Assembly (NCBI RefSeq): GCF_044377035.1
Contig: NZ_JBILJW010000010.1
Location: forward strand, 62,001 to 126,000
Origin: Silanimonas sp044377035
Lineage (GTDB): Bacteria > Pseudomonadota > Gammaproteobacteria > Xanthomonadales > Xanthomonadaceae
Reading direction: 5' to 3'
Length of the DNA stretch: 64,000 nt
In this document: positions 20,689-29,473 of the stretch, one piece after another
How the letters are laid out: the number at the start of each line of letters is the position of its first letter
Position numbering within the stretch: the first letter of the stretch is position 1
Notes under the pieces: generated by a model
Databases searched by the model: none
The model's input: only the letters and a program-made list of their open reading frames with translations
What the model was told of the DNA's origin: nothing
Position numbers and translations under genes: made by a program

Positions 20689-21675
20689 ATGGACGCGCCG
20701 CTGCACGTCGTCGCTGGCGTCCTGCGGGACGCGCAGGGGCGCGTGCTGCTGGCCCGGCGTCCCGCCGGCAAGGCGGATGCCGGGCTGTGGGAATTCCCCG
20801 GTGGCAAAGTCGAGCCCGGCGAAACCGCGCTCGACGCGCTGCGGCGTGAACTGCATGAGGAACTGGGCCTTCGCGCACTCGACGGCGAGCCGCTGATCCT
20901 CGTGCCCGTGGCGTCGACGGACGATGGCGCCCCGATCCGATTGCACCTCGACACGTGGACGATCCTCGCCTTCGACGGTGTGCCGATCGCCCACGAGCAC
21001 GACGCCCTCGCCTGGGTGGCGCTGGAGGCGCTTGACCGCTATCCGATGCCGCCGGCCGATCGCCCCGTGGTGGCCGCCCTGCGCGAGTCTGACCGGGTGC
21101 TGGTCACGCCGGAGCCGGGTGACGGCCCCGCGGCCGAGGTTGACTGGCTTGCGGGTATTGATCGCGCCCTCGGCGCGGAATTGCGCCGCGTGCATCTGCG
21201 CCTCGCCGACCCCGCGCAGCGTCGTCGGCTCTGCGCTGCCCTCGCGGACCGTTGCCGGGCCTCGGGCGCCGGCCTCTGGGTGCACGGCGACGCCGCGCTG
21301 GCTGCCGAGCTGGGCGTGGGCCTTCACTGGCGCGCCTCCCAACTGCGAGACCCTGAGGCCGCCGCGATAACCCGCCGCCACCGCGAGGCCGGTGGGCGCG
21401 TCTGCGCCGCCGTGCATGACGCCGAAGAGCTCACCTTGGCCGAGGCGCTCGGCGTCGACGACCTGCTGCTGGGGCCGGTGAAGCCCACGGCAACCCATCC
21501 GGGCCAGCCCGGGCTCGGTTGGCCGGCCTTCGAACGGCTGCGGGCCCAGACGGCATTGCCGGTCTATGCGCTGGGCGGAGTGTGCCCGGACGACCTCGCG
21601 GAGGCGCGGCGGCACGGCGCGCAGGGCGTGGCCGGCATCCGGGCGTTTTGGCCGGCCTTGATCGGACCGGCGTAA
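20689..21675 (+). CDS. mutT: MutT-type Nudix hydrolase fused to a ThiE/TenI-like domain
   Basis: 328-residue two-domain protein. Residues 1-130 are a MutT-type Nudix hydrolase with a complete Nudix box (Gly39, Glu45, Arg53-Glu54, Glu57-Glu58, Gly60), expected to remove 8-oxo-dGTP from the nucleotide pool. Residues about 155-325 resemble thiamine-phosphate synthase/TenI barrels (LGPVKPTATHPG, YALGGV). This fusion is known in other gammaproteobacteria; the role of the second domain is not established. The ATG follows a GTG in the same frame three bases earlier. secA is 28 bases upstream. Confidence 0.93.
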   Translation: MDAPLHVVAGVLRDAQGRVLLARRPAGKADAGLWEFPGGKVEPGETALDALRRELHEELGLRALDGEPLILVPVASTDDGAPIRLHLDTWTILAFDGVPIAHEHDALAWVALEALDRYPMPPADRPVVAALRESDRVLVTPEPGDGPAAEVDWLAGIDRALGAELRRVHLRLADPAQRRRLCAALADRCRASGAGLWVHGDAALAAELGVGLHWRASQLRDPEAAAITRRHREAGGRVCAAVHDAEELTLAEALGVDDLLLGPVKPTATHPGQPGLGWPAFERLRAQTALPVYALGGVCPDDLAEARRHGAQGVAGIRAFWPALIGPA

Positions 21676-21699
21676 GTCACGCGTCCTTGGGCTGACGGC

Positions 21700-22311
21700 T
21701 CAGCCGGGGTGCCAACGGGCGTCCAGCCTGCCGACTGCCGCGTCCAGTTCCTCCAGCGACCCAAGGTTGACGATCACATCGTCGGCCAGCGCCAGACGCT
21801 GCGCCCGCGTGGCTTGCGCCGCGATCATCCGCTCCGCCAGGTCCGCGTCCACGCCGTCGCGAGCCTTCAGGCGCGCCCGCTGCACCGAAACGGGCACATC
21901 GACCACCACGATGCGGTCGAGCATCGGCCAGGTGGTGCGGCCACCGCCCTCGGTGAGCAGGGCGATATCGAGGATCACGTAGGGCGTCGCCGTCGCCTCG
22001 GCGCGTGCCAGCATCCAGGCGCGGATGCGCGGGTGGAGCAGGGCCTCCAGCCCTTTGCGCTGGCTGGCGTCGGCGAAGACACGGGCGCGCAGGGCCGCGC
22101 GGTCCAAGCGCCCATCCGGCCCCAGCACGTCCGCGCCCAAGGTCGCGACCACGGCAGCCAGCCCCTCCGTGCCGGGCTCGACTACGGCGCGGGCGGCGAT
22201 GTCGGCATCGACAACGCAGCTGGGATGCCGGGCGTCGAAGGCCCGTGCCACGCTGGACTTGCCGGAAGCCACGCCCCCCGTGAGGCCGATCAGGGCAGGG
22301 CGGCGGGCCAT
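21700..22311 (-). CDS. coaE: Dephospho-CoA kinase CoaE
   Basis: Final enzyme of coenzyme A synthesis, phosphorylating the ribose 3'-OH of dephospho-CoA. The 203-residue protein starts MARRPALIGLTGGVASGKSS, a classic CoaE P-loop, with DADI soon after and the LID region RDGVDADLAERMIAAQ. It lies 7 bases after pilD in the same direction, the usual pilBCD-coaE arrangement of Pseudomonas and Xanthomonas. It is convergent with the mutT fusion gene; a short GGCTGA/TCAGCC hairpin (21690-21705) overlaps its last codons. Confidence 0.97.
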   Translation of the reverse strand: MARRPALIGLTGGVASGKSSVARAFDARHPSCVVDADIAARAVVEPGTEGLAAVVATLGADVLGPDGRLDRAALRARVFADASQRKGLEALLHPRIRAWMLARAEATATPYVILDIALLTEGGGRTTWPMLDRIVVVDVPVSVQRARLKARDGVDADLAERMIAAQATRAQRLALADDVIVNLGSLEELDAAVGRLDARWHPG

Positions 22312-22318
22312 GCCGGTC

Positions 22319-23200
22319 TCAGGGCGCGGTGGCGCCCGGCGGCAGCATCAGGCCCCAGTAGAGCGCCGAGAGCTCCGGGCCGAACAGGAACCAGATCCAG
22401 CCGGCGATGGCCAGGAAGGGGCCGAAGGGGATCGGGGTAGCGCGGTCGCGCCCTTGGATGGCGATGGCAGCGCCGCCGATGACGGCACCGACCAGGGAGG
22501 ACAGCAGCACGATGGGAAGGATCGCCGAAACGCCGCACCACGCACCGAGCGCGGCCAGCAGCTTGAAGTCCCCGAAGCCCATGCCCTCCTTGCCGGTAAC
22601 CAGATTGAAGCCTTGGTAGACCGTCCAGAGGCTCAGGTAGCCCGCCAGCGCCCCAAGAATCGCGCTCTGCGTCGGCACGAACAGGGTCATCACGCTGGCG
22701 CCGAGGCCCAGCCACAGCAGCGGATAGGTGAGATCGTCAGGAAGCAGCTTGGTGTGCCAATCGATGCCCGACAAGGCGATCAGCAGTGCCGTGAAGACGA
22801 TTGCCGCCGCGCCTTCCGCGCCCAGCCCGAAGCGCCACACGCAGGCCGCAAAGGCGAGGCCGGTGAGCAGCTCGACGATGGGGTACTGGACGGAAATTGG
22901 CGTCTTGCATGCGGAACACTTTCCGCGCAGCGCCAGCCAGCTCACCAGCGGCACGTTTTCGTACCAGCGCAGCGCGTGCCCACACTTGGGGCAATGCGAG
23001 CCCTTCACGACGATGCCCGGGGGCTCGGGCTCGCCCACCTCGGGCAGCTCGAGCACGTCCCGCGCCTCGCGGCGCCAGGCCCACATCAGGCGAGGCGGCA
23101 CGCGCAGGATGACCACGTTGAGGAAGCTGCCGACCAGCAGGCCGAAGAGGAAGACGGCCGCGATCGCGGCCGTCGGGTGTTGCGCAATCAGATCGAGCAC
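22319..23200 (-). CDS. pilD: Type IV prepilin leader peptidase/methylase PilD
   Basis: Polytopic inner-membrane aspartic protease that cleaves type IV prepilins after the leader Gly and N-methylates the new N terminus. The 293-residue protein has two CxxC pairs (Cys70/73 and Cys95/98) forming the cytoplasmic zinc site, and both catalytic Asp residues: Asp147 in GIDWHTKLLPD and Asp211 in GFGD. A GTG start one base after the pilC stop gives a normal N terminus (LDLIAQHPTAAIAAV). An ATG 21 codons further upstream lies inside pilC and is less likely. Confidence 0.95.
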   Translation of the reverse strand: MLDLIAQHPTAAIAAVFLFGLLVGSFLNVVILRVPPRLMWAWRREARDVLELPEVGEPEPPGIVVKGSHCPKCGHALRWYENVPLVSWLALRGKCSACKTPISVQYPIVELLTGLAFAACVWRFGLGAEGAAAIVFTALLIALSGIDWHTKLLPDDLTYPLLWLGLGASVMTLFVPTQSAILGALAGYLSLWTVYQGFNLVTGKEGMGFGDFKLLAALGAWCGVSAILPIVLLSSLVGAVIGGAAIAIQGRDRATPIPFGPFLAIAGWIWFLFGPELSALYWGLMLPPGATAP

Positions 23201-23201
23201 G

Positions 23202-24461
23202 TCAGCCCACGACCTGGCCGAGCTTGAAGATCGGCAGGTACATCGCGACCACCATGCCGCCAACCAACGTGCCGAGCACCACGATGATGAAGGGCTCCAT
23301 CAGGCTGGTCATGGCATCGACTGCGTTGTTGACTTCTTGCTCGTGGAACTCGGCCACCTTGAACAACATTTGATCAAGTGCACCGGCTTCTTCACCGATG
23401 GCCGTCATCTGCACGACCATCGGAGGAAAGATGCCGACCTGCTTCATGGCTAGGTTGAGGGCATAGCCGACGGCGACATCGTCACGAATCTTGGCAACGG
23501 CCTCGTCATAAATGATGCTGCCCGTGGCGCCGGAGACGGTGCCAAGGGCTTCCACCAGTGGCACACCGGCCTTGAAGGTTAGGGCCAAGGTGCGCGCGAA
23601 TCGCGAGATGGCCGAGTCGTGCATGATCTTGCCAATCACCGGCACCTTCAGCATCCAGCGGTCGACATTGCGCTGGAGTGTCGGAGAGGCGCGGTAGGCA
23701 AATCCCGTCCCGACTACGCTGCCTATCGCCACCACCAGTAGCCACCACCAATTGGCGAGCATGAAGTCGGAGGCGTTAACGTACAGCAGTGTGAAGGCCG
23801 GCAGGTCGGCACCGAAGCCGGCGAATGTTTCCTTGAACTGTGGAATCACAAACATCAGGAGGATGAGGCTGACGATCATGCCGACAGCCAGCACCGAAAC
23901 AGGATAGAACAGCGCCTTCTTGATCTTGCCCTTCAGCTCCTCGATGCGCTCGAGGTAGGTTGCGAGTGTGTCGAGCACCGTATCCAGCACGCCAGCACCT
24001 TCGCCAGCCCTGACCAGGTTCCGATACAGTTCGTTGAACTGCATGGGGTGCGCCTTGAGGGCCTCTGAGAAGGCGGAGCCTCCCGACACATCGTCTCGGA
24101 GACTCCTGATTAGAGCCGCGAACTTCGGATTCTTCTGGCCGTTCGAAAGAATCTCGAGCGACTGCACCATCGGTATGCCCGAAGCCATCATCGTCGCCAT
24201 CTGCCGGCTGAAGAAGGTGATCTCGCGGGGGCTTACGGTCTTGCCGGCAGACCCGAACAGCGGCTTCGATTTGGGCTTGATATCGCCCGGATTCAGGCCT
24301 TGCTTGCGTAGCTCGGCGCGAACAAAGTTGGCCGATTTGGCGGCCATGTCGCCCTTCAGTGTCTTGCCGCGTTTGTCGGTGGCGGTCCAGACGAACTGGC
24401 TGAGCGGGTTCTCGCGGACGGTGGGCTTGGCGCCCTTCGCGTTCTTTGCGGTCGCAGACAT
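23202..24461 (-). CDS. pilC: Type IV pilus inner-membrane platform protein PilC
   Basis: 419-residue platform protein with two GspF/T2SF domains (about residues 80-205 and 285-405) and three membrane segments, including VSVLAVGMIVSLILLMFVIP. It couples the assembly ATPase PilB to pilin polymerisation. It lies 3 bases after pilB and one base before pilD, so these three genes form one operon. By eye its base composition is lower in GC than the dcw and fts genes, with more A/T third positions. Confidence 0.96.
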   Translation of the reverse strand: MSATAKNAKGAKPTVRENPLSQFVWTATDKRGKTLKGDMAAKSANFVRAELRKQGLNPGDIKPKSKPLFGSAGKTVSPREITFFSRQMATMMASGIPMVQSLEILSNGQKNPKFAALIRSLRDDVSGGSAFSEALKAHPMQFNELYRNLVRAGEGAGVLDTVLDTLATYLERIEELKGKIKKALFYPVSVLAVGMIVSLILLMFVIPQFKETFAGFGADLPAFTLLYVNASDFMLANWWWLLVVAIGSVVGTGFAYRASPTLQRNVDRWMLKVPVIGKIMHDSAISRFARTLALTFKAGVPLVEALGTVSGATGSIIYDEAVAKIRDDVAVGYALNLAMKQVGIFPPMVVQMTAIGEEAGALDQMLFKVAEFHEQEVNNAVDAMTSLMEPFIIVVLGTLVGGMVVAMYLPIFKLGQVVG

Positions 24462-24464
24462 GGC

Positions 24465-26186
24465 TTAGTCCTTGGTCACTCGGTTCATCTCGGCCAGGCT
24501 GATCTGCCCGGCCTTGACCTTGTTGATGGCGGAGCGGCGCAGGTCACCGATCCCCTCGCGGGCACAGACCAGCCCGATGTCCATGGCGTTGCCGCCTTCC
24601 AAGATGATCTTCTGGATCTCCTCGGTCATCGGCATCACTTGGTAGATGCCCACGCGGCCCTTGTAGCCGGCGTTGCAGTCGTCGCAGCCCACGGCCTCGT
24701 AGACGTCGAGCCCGCCCTCGCATTCCTCGGGTTTGAAGCCCTCGGCCACCAGAGCCGCCTGCGGAATATGCACCCTTTTCTTGCAGTCGTGCAGGCGGCG
24801 GGCGAGGCGCTGGGCAATGATCAGCGTGACCGAGCTGGTGATGTTGTAGGGCGCGATGCCCATGTTCATCAGGCGCGCCACGGTCTGCGGCGCGTCGTTG
24901 GTGTGCAGGGTGCTGAGCACCAGGTGGCCGGTCTGTGCGGCCTTGATGGCGATCTCGGCGGTTTCCAGATCGCGGATTTCGCCGACCATCACCACGTCCG
25001 GGTCCTGGCGCAGGAAGCTGCGCAGGGCGGCAGCGAAGTTCATGCCCTTCTTCGGGTTCATCTGCACCTGGTTGATGCCGGGCACTCGGATTTCGACCGG
25101 GTCCTCGGCGGTGCTGATGTTGCGCTCCTCGGTGTTGAGGATGTTCAGGCCCGTGTAAAGCGACACGGTCTTGCCCGAGCCGGTGGGGCCGGTGACGAGG
25201 ATCATCCCGTAGGGCTTGTCCAGCGCGCTCAAGTAAAGCTGCTTCTGGTAGTCCTCGTAGCCCAGCTTGTCGATGCCCATCTTGGCGGCGCTGCCGTCCA
25301 GGATACGCAGCACGGTTTTCTCACCAAACAAGGTGGGGCAAGTGGACACGCGGAAGTCCATCGCCTTGGTCTTGCTGATGTTGAGCTTGATGCGTCCGTC
25401 CTGCGGCAGACGTTTTTCGGCGATGTCCAACCCGCTCATCACCTTCAGGCGGGCGGTGATGCGCTGGGCCAGCTTCACCGGCGCCTTCGACACGATCTTC
25501 AGCACGCCATCCATGCGGAAGCGCACGCGGAAGTCGTGCTCGTAAGGCTCGAAGTGAAGGTCGGAGGCGCCGCGCTTGATCGCGTCCAGAAGCATTTTGT
25601 TGACGAACTTGACGACCGGGGTGTCGTCGCCCTTGGAGTCATTGCCGCCGCCCTCGGCCTTGTCGTCGTCGCCGGCCTCGGAATCCAGCGCATCGAGACC
25701 CTCGTCGTCGCCGCCGGCATCGAAGGCCTCGGCCGCCGTGAAGGCGCGGTCGATGGCGCGCTTCAGTTGCTCCTCGTCGATCAGGATCGGCTCGACGGTG
25801 GCGCCGGCGGCGAACTGGATCTCTTCGATGGCGCGAGTGTTGGTGGGGTCGCTGATGCCGAGGAACAGGCGGTTGCCGCGCTTGTAGAGCGGTAGCACGC
25901 CGTGCTTGGTGATCATCTCCTCGTTGACCGCCTTGACGGCGGCGCGGCTCAGATCAAAGGCATTGACCTCGAGCAGGGGAATGCCGAACTCGATGCTGTT
26001 CGCGGCGGCCACGGCGGCGCTGCCGACCAGCTTTTTCTCTAGCAGCCAGCGCACCACTGGCTGCTTGGCCTTGGGCGCCTCGTCCATGGCCCTGCGGGCG
26101 TCAGTCTCGCTTAGGGCGCCATCCATCACCAAGCGCCGGGCGATGCCGGTGATGCCGACTAGGTTGGGAGTGACTTGCGCGTTCAT
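24465..26186 (-). CDS. pilB: Type IV pilus assembly ATPase PilB
   Basis: Hexameric cytoplasmic ATPase powering pilus extension. The 573-residue protein has an N-terminal MshEN-type domain, an acidic low-complexity linker (about residues 155-190), and the secretion ATPase domain with Walker A GPTGSGKT, the Asp box region EDPVEIRVPG, and Walker B-like VMVGEIRDLETAE. The zinc site is formed by four Cys, including CDDCNAGYKGR. The 60 bases before its start lie after a membrane acyltransferase gene, an insertion relative to the common pilA-pilB order. Confidence 0.97.
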   Translation of the reverse strand: MNAQVTPNLVGITGIARRLVMDGALSETDARRAMDEAPKAKQPVVRWLLEKKLVGSAAVAAANSIEFGIPLLEVNAFDLSRAAVKAVNEEMITKHGVLPLYKRGNRLFLGISDPTNTRAIEEIQFAAGATVEPILIDEEQLKRAIDRAFTAAEAFDAGGDDEGLDALDSEAGDDDKAEGGGNDSKGDDTPVVKFVNKMLLDAIKRGASDLHFEPYEHDFRVRFRMDGVLKIVSKAPVKLAQRITARLKVMSGLDIAEKRLPQDGRIKLNISKTKAMDFRVSTCPTLFGEKTVLRILDGSAAKMGIDKLGYEDYQKQLYLSALDKPYGMILVTGPTGSGKTVSLYTGLNILNTEERNISTAEDPVEIRVPGINQVQMNPKKGMNFAAALRSFLRQDPDVVMVGEIRDLETAEIAIKAAQTGHLVLSTLHTNDAPQTVARLMNMGIAPYNITSSVTLIIAQRLARRLHDCKKRVHIPQAALVAEGFKPEECEGGLDVYEAVGCDDCNAGYKGRVGIYQVMPMTEEIQKIILEGGNAMDIGLVCAREGIGDLRRSAINKVKAGQISLAEMNRVTKD

Positions 26187-26246
26187 CGGTTAGAGGACGG
26201 CCGAAAAAGTTACCGTTGAAGCATACGCCGAAATCGCACTAGTCCC

Positions 26247-27326
26247 TCAACTGCCTGCGGCCATGCGTTGTGGTGATGTGCTGAATCGATTCAAGAGGTA
26301 TCTGCGTGCCGGCTGCTCAATGACCGCGTGAAGGATCGCGGCAAGCATCAGCGTCGCACAGAGATAGAACAGCGTGAAGGCTAACTCGCTGCCCTGAAAA
26401 AACTCCATAACCCCCTTCGCCCATGGGATCGTTGACATATGGACGAGGTATACAGCGAAGGTTAACTCCGCGGCCCTCTTGAATCCCCTTGACGCAGGCA
26501 TGGATCGCGATTGCGCGGCGCCAGCGACCAGCAGCGCTGCAAAAATGCCGGCCGCGCCGGGCACCGCCGCTACCTCCATGACTCCCGGTACGACCATCCA
26601 CTGCTTGGATGCCAGCAAGGTGAATAGTCCCAAGGTGCCGGCCCAGACCATAGCAGTAGACAGGCTTTGGCTCGGAGTTCGCGCAAGGGTCAGAACTCCC
26701 GCAGATGCACCGAGAAACAATGGGTCCAGAGATACATGCATCGGGGATCGCAGGTTGTGGAAGTACAACAGATAATCGATTCCATCGCCAAGCATTGCGG
26801 CCTCCAGCGCGCGTGCAGCGATGCTTGCAAACGCAAGCCCCGCAAGAACCAGCGCGATGGTCGTCGGCTTCCTCCCTCGCAGAATCACAAAAACGCCAGC
26901 CGCGACTACGTAGAATTTCATTTCAACGGCAAGCGTCCAGAACGCGACGATAAGCTCTGATCCTGTGTAATCGTTCAAGAAGAACAGGTGCTCGACAATC
27001 TCCAGCGCAGAAGCCCCCGCCGGATCGCCCATGAACACGCCGGGTGCGGCAAAGATAACAAGCAGGCAAAAGAAATACGCAGGCACGATGCGTGCGATCC
27101 GGTGTACGAGGAATTCGCGCGCATCGTTCTTCGTCCAGAAACTTCTCGAGACAAGAAATCCGGATAGCGCAAAAAAGATATCTACGCCGAGCCATCCATT
27201 CGCAGCGATATTGCCCAGGATGGAGCTAGTCGGACCGTACCCTTCGATGGCCACCCACCAGTGGCGCAACAGGACAAAGGAGATTGCCGCGGTGCGGACC
27301 ACGTCCAATCCGGCTTTGCGATCCAT
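26247..27326 (-). CDS. Acyltransferase-3 family membrane protein
   Basis: 359-residue polytopic inner-membrane protein with about ten hydrophobic segments. The N terminus (LDVVRTAAISFVLLRHWW) and the segment GWLGVDIFFALSGFLVSRSFW are hallmarks of the Acyl_transf_3 (OafA/OatA-like) family, which transfers acyl groups, often O-acetyl, to surface sugars. The specific acceptor cannot be read from sequence. It overlaps nothing: 3 bases follow the preceding gene and 60 bases precede pilB. Its lower GC and position within the pilus genes suggest it was acquired and may modify pilin glycans or another surface polymer. Confidence 0.85.
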   Translation of the reverse strand: MDRKAGLDVVRTAAISFVLLRHWWVAIEGYGPTSSILGNIAANGWLGVDIFFALSGFLVSRSFWTKNDAREFLVHRIARIVPAYFFCLLVIFAAPGVFMGDPAGASALEIVEHLFFLNDYTGSELIVAFWTLAVEMKFYVVAAGVFVILRGRKPTTIALVLAGLAFASIAARALEAAMLGDGIDYLLYFHNLRSPMHVSLDPLFLGASAGVLTLARTPSQSLSTAMVWAGTLGLFTLLASKQWMVVPGVMEVAAVPGAAGIFAALLVAGAAQSRSMPASRGFKRAAELTFAVYLVHMSTIPWAKGVMEFFQGSELAFTLFYLCATLMLAAILHAVIEQPARRYLLNRFSTSPQRMAAGS

Positions 27327-27329
27327 CGA

Positions 27330-28361
27330 TCAGGCCGGAGAGTGAAGGGTGTTCTTGATGGCCGATTGTCGAAGCTTCCAAATCTTGCTGTCAGCGACGT
27401 AGTGATGGAAATTCAGTGCTTGGAACACGATAACGATACCCGCGATCCCGATTTCAGAGAGCGAGTACGCGAAGTAGTTCCCTATCTGGTAGATCACGAG
27501 CGTCAGGAGCAGCGAGAATCCGAAGTACGGAAGCAAGCGCTCGGGCTGGCTGAGCCAAGAGATAACCAGCGACCCGCTTTCGACGCCGGCTCGATAGCGC
27601 TTCCTATTGAAGGCATACACGAAGAGCAGGTATTGGAGATTGTGCCAGATATTGATCGCCAGCCAGCCATGGTCGATGTTCGCCGTAAACATGTAACCGA
27701 TGGCGAACATGCCTAGATGCGAGGCGACGAACAACGTTCCCAGGTGCCATTCGCTGCGCCCGCGCCTCAGCGTCCTGATGGCCCATATTGCCGCGAAGGC
27801 AGCAGTAACGATCGCCAGCGTCTGGGCGACGGGTGCCGGAACCGGTGGAGTCCAGAAATCGAAGTCCAGAAACTGGGAGTGCTGTTCTGCGCAGCGCCAC
27901 ACTATCCCGGTAATGGGAACCAGCCAGAAAACCCACTTGTCAAGCCAGTCCAGTCTCCCACTGGCCTTGCTTGAGGTGCGCAAAACGAGGGAAATGCCCC
28001 AGCTTTGCCGAACGTAGTGAAACCATTGCCAGAAGAAGTAGATGGAGGTAACCACCCAAACTCCCGCTGCCCAGGCCAGAAGCCCCACCAAGAGAAGCAT
28101 GAGGGGTAACAGCAGCCATAGAGCGACGTGCGCGGCCCTGGTCTGCGCGTCGAGTCCGAGGCGCAAATAGGTCGCGATGACGTGGTGATAGCCGAGGAGC
28201 CACAAGTCTGCGATCAGTAACGCGAGAAAAAGCGCTGGTTCGATGCCGACCGCCAGCAGGGCTGTGAGTCCGAGGGTCACTGGGAGCAAGACTAGGGCGC
28301 GATCGAACCCGTATCCGAGCAAGTGAGGCCGGGAGGATTGCGAGTCAATTGCGCCAGTCAT
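27330..28361 (-). CDS. Polytopic membrane protein with conserved-looking His motifs, function unknown
   Basis: I do not recognise this 343-residue protein with confidence. It has about eight or nine hydrophobic segments and four His-containing motifs near membrane borders: LGYHHVIATYLRLG, FWQWFHYVRQSWG, NIWHNLQYLLF and ALNFHHYVADSKIWKLR. Such spaced His residues recall membrane di-metal oxygenases or Brp/Blh-like proteins, but this is only a resemblance. The ATG at 28361 is preceded by a good GGAGG ribosome-binding site; the frame stays open further into the pilin gene but that part is not protein-like. It is followed after 3 bases by the acyltransferase gene, implying co-expression. Confidence 0.7.
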   Translation of the reverse strand: MTGAIDSQSSRPHLLGYGFDRALVLLPVTLGLTALLAVGIEPALFLALLIADLWLLGYHHVIATYLRLGLDAQTRAAHVALWLLLPLMLLLVGLLAWAAGVWVVTSIYFFWQWFHYVRQSWGISLVLRTSSKASGRLDWLDKWVFWLVPITGIVWRCAEQHSQFLDFDFWTPPVPAPVAQTLAIVTAAFAAIWAIRTLRRGRSEWHLGTLFVASHLGMFAIGYMFTANIDHGWLAINIWHNLQYLLFVYAFNRKRYRAGVESGSLVISWLSQPERLLPYFGFSLLLTLVIYQIGNYFAYSLSEIGIAGIVIVFQALNFHHYVADSKIWKLRQSAIKNTLHSPA

Positions 28362-28494
28362 CGACGCCTCCAAAAGGAATTGGGCTTTCTCGATGTTCCC
28401 TTCAGGCTCGGGGTCTCGAGAATTCTTGTGCTCGGGAAGCGTGGCAGGCCTGGGCCGAGCCCTCGACCGGCGCTGTGGCGCCGACGGCAGGAGC

Positions 28495-28866
28495 TCAGAG
28501 TCCGCAGCCTTGTACTTTGGGCGCGCTGGCCGGGGTGAGCGTGCACGTCCACGCCAGTGTCCCGGTACCGACGACGGCGCTTGGCGCAAGCGTGGCAGTG
28601 ACGCCCTTATACGTGTGAGTGAGCTGTCCTGCGCCGCTGCAGCCTGTGATGGAGGCTCCCGAGGTGTCGGTGCAACCCAGTGCCCCCGTTGCCGCAAACG
28701 CATCGGAGACGAGGACTTTCGAGATGTCGAGCGATGACACGGCATGTGTCGCCTCTGCTCGCCCCGTGTAATCGCTGTAGGCCGGCAGCGCGACCGCTGC
28801 CATGATGCCGATCACCGCCACGGCGACCATCAATTCGATCAGTGTGATTCCTGATTGCTTGCGCAT
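28495..28866 (-). CDS. pilA: Type IV major-pilin-like protein, second copy (PilA2)
   Basis: 123-residue prepilin with a 6-residue leader MRKQSG, then ITLIELMVAVAVIGIMAAVA. Glu at +5 is present, so it should be cleaved and assembled, but the mature N terminus starts with Ile instead of the usual Phe. The C-terminal half has two Cys pairs (GCTDTSGASITGC and CTLTPASAPKVQGC). It differs clearly from the upstream pilin after the N-terminal helix. It has a GAGG ribosome-binding site and lies downstream of the terminator that follows the first pilin. Which copy is the major pilin cannot be told from sequence. Confidence 0.93.
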   Translation of the reverse strand: MRKQSGITLIELMVAVAVIGIMAAVALPAYSDYTGRAEATHAVSSLDISKVLVSDAFAATGALGCTDTSGASITGCSGAGQLTHTYKGVTATLAPSAVVGTGTLAWTCTLTPASAPKVQGCGL

Positions 28867-28947
28867 GACGGACCTCGTAAGTGCAACCTGTCTCAGAATG
28901 CTAGCAGCGAAAGGACTGCGCGGGCCGACGCATTTGACCGCCGCTCC

Positions 28948-28978
28948 AAAAAAAACAAACCCCGCCGAAGCGGGGTTT
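28948..28978 (-). terminator. Rho-independent terminator between the two pilin genes
   Basis: Reading the minus strand, AAACCCCGC, a TTCG loop and GCGGGGTTT form a perfect 9-bp stem followed by G and eight Ts. It lies 54 bases after the first pilin stop, so most transcripts of the first pilin should end before the second. Confidence 0.92.
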
Positions 28979-29032
28979 GCCCTCAAACCCACGCGCCGGT
29001 CGCCAGAGGCGCCGGACGGGTTTGGCGTCCCT

Positions 29033-29386
29033 TTACGGAGCGGCCGGGGCACCGACGCCCGAGGCCTGCACACAGGAGGCGCTGGCCATCGTGCAGGTCA
29101 CGGTGCCGTCGCCCGGCAGCGCCGCGGTTGCAGTGAACGTGGCCGTTGCAGCGGTCACGACCGGGATGTTGGTGCAAGCGCGGTTAACCGCGGTCGGGAT
29201 CAGCGAGTTGTCGGCAATGGCCACGGCGGCGGCGTTCGCGAAGGCTTTGGCTTCGCCGAGGCAGGCGCGGTTGGCCGACTTGCGGGTGTACTCGTTGTAG
29301 GCCGGCAGCGCGATGGCGGCGAGGATGCCGATGATCGCGACGACGATCATCAGTTCGATGAGGGTGAAGCCCTGCTGCTTGTTCAT
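29033..29386 (-). CDS. pilA: Type IV pilin PilA (first copy)
   Basis: 117-residue prepilin: leader MNKQQG, cleavage before Phe, and FTLIELMIVVAIIGILAAIA with Glu at +5. The short globular domain has Cys in CLGEAKA, ACTNIP, TCTM and SCVQ. It is the gene nearest the sigma-54 promoter and is followed by a strong terminator, both typical of a highly expressed major pilin under PilS-PilR. It belongs to the PilA family used for twitching, DNA uptake and attachment. Confidence 0.95.
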   Translation of the reverse strand: MNKQQGFTLIELMIVVAIIGILAAIALPAYNEYTRKSANRACLGEAKAFANAAAVAIADNSLIPTAVNRACTNIPVVTAATATFTATAALPGDGTVTCTMASASCVQASGVGAPAAP

Positions 29387-29473
29387 GGTGATACCCCTAG
29401 CTAGTGGTGGTGGTTTTCGTGCCCGGAGCCGTGGTGGCACCCGTCGGTGCCGACGCCGGCACGGGGCGAACAA

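Noticed and set aside
23200..23263. Longer pilD start at the ATG at 23263
   Set aside because: It would add a Cys/Ser/Arg-rich stretch encoded by the end of pilC; the GTG right after the pilC stop gives a normal PilD N terminus.
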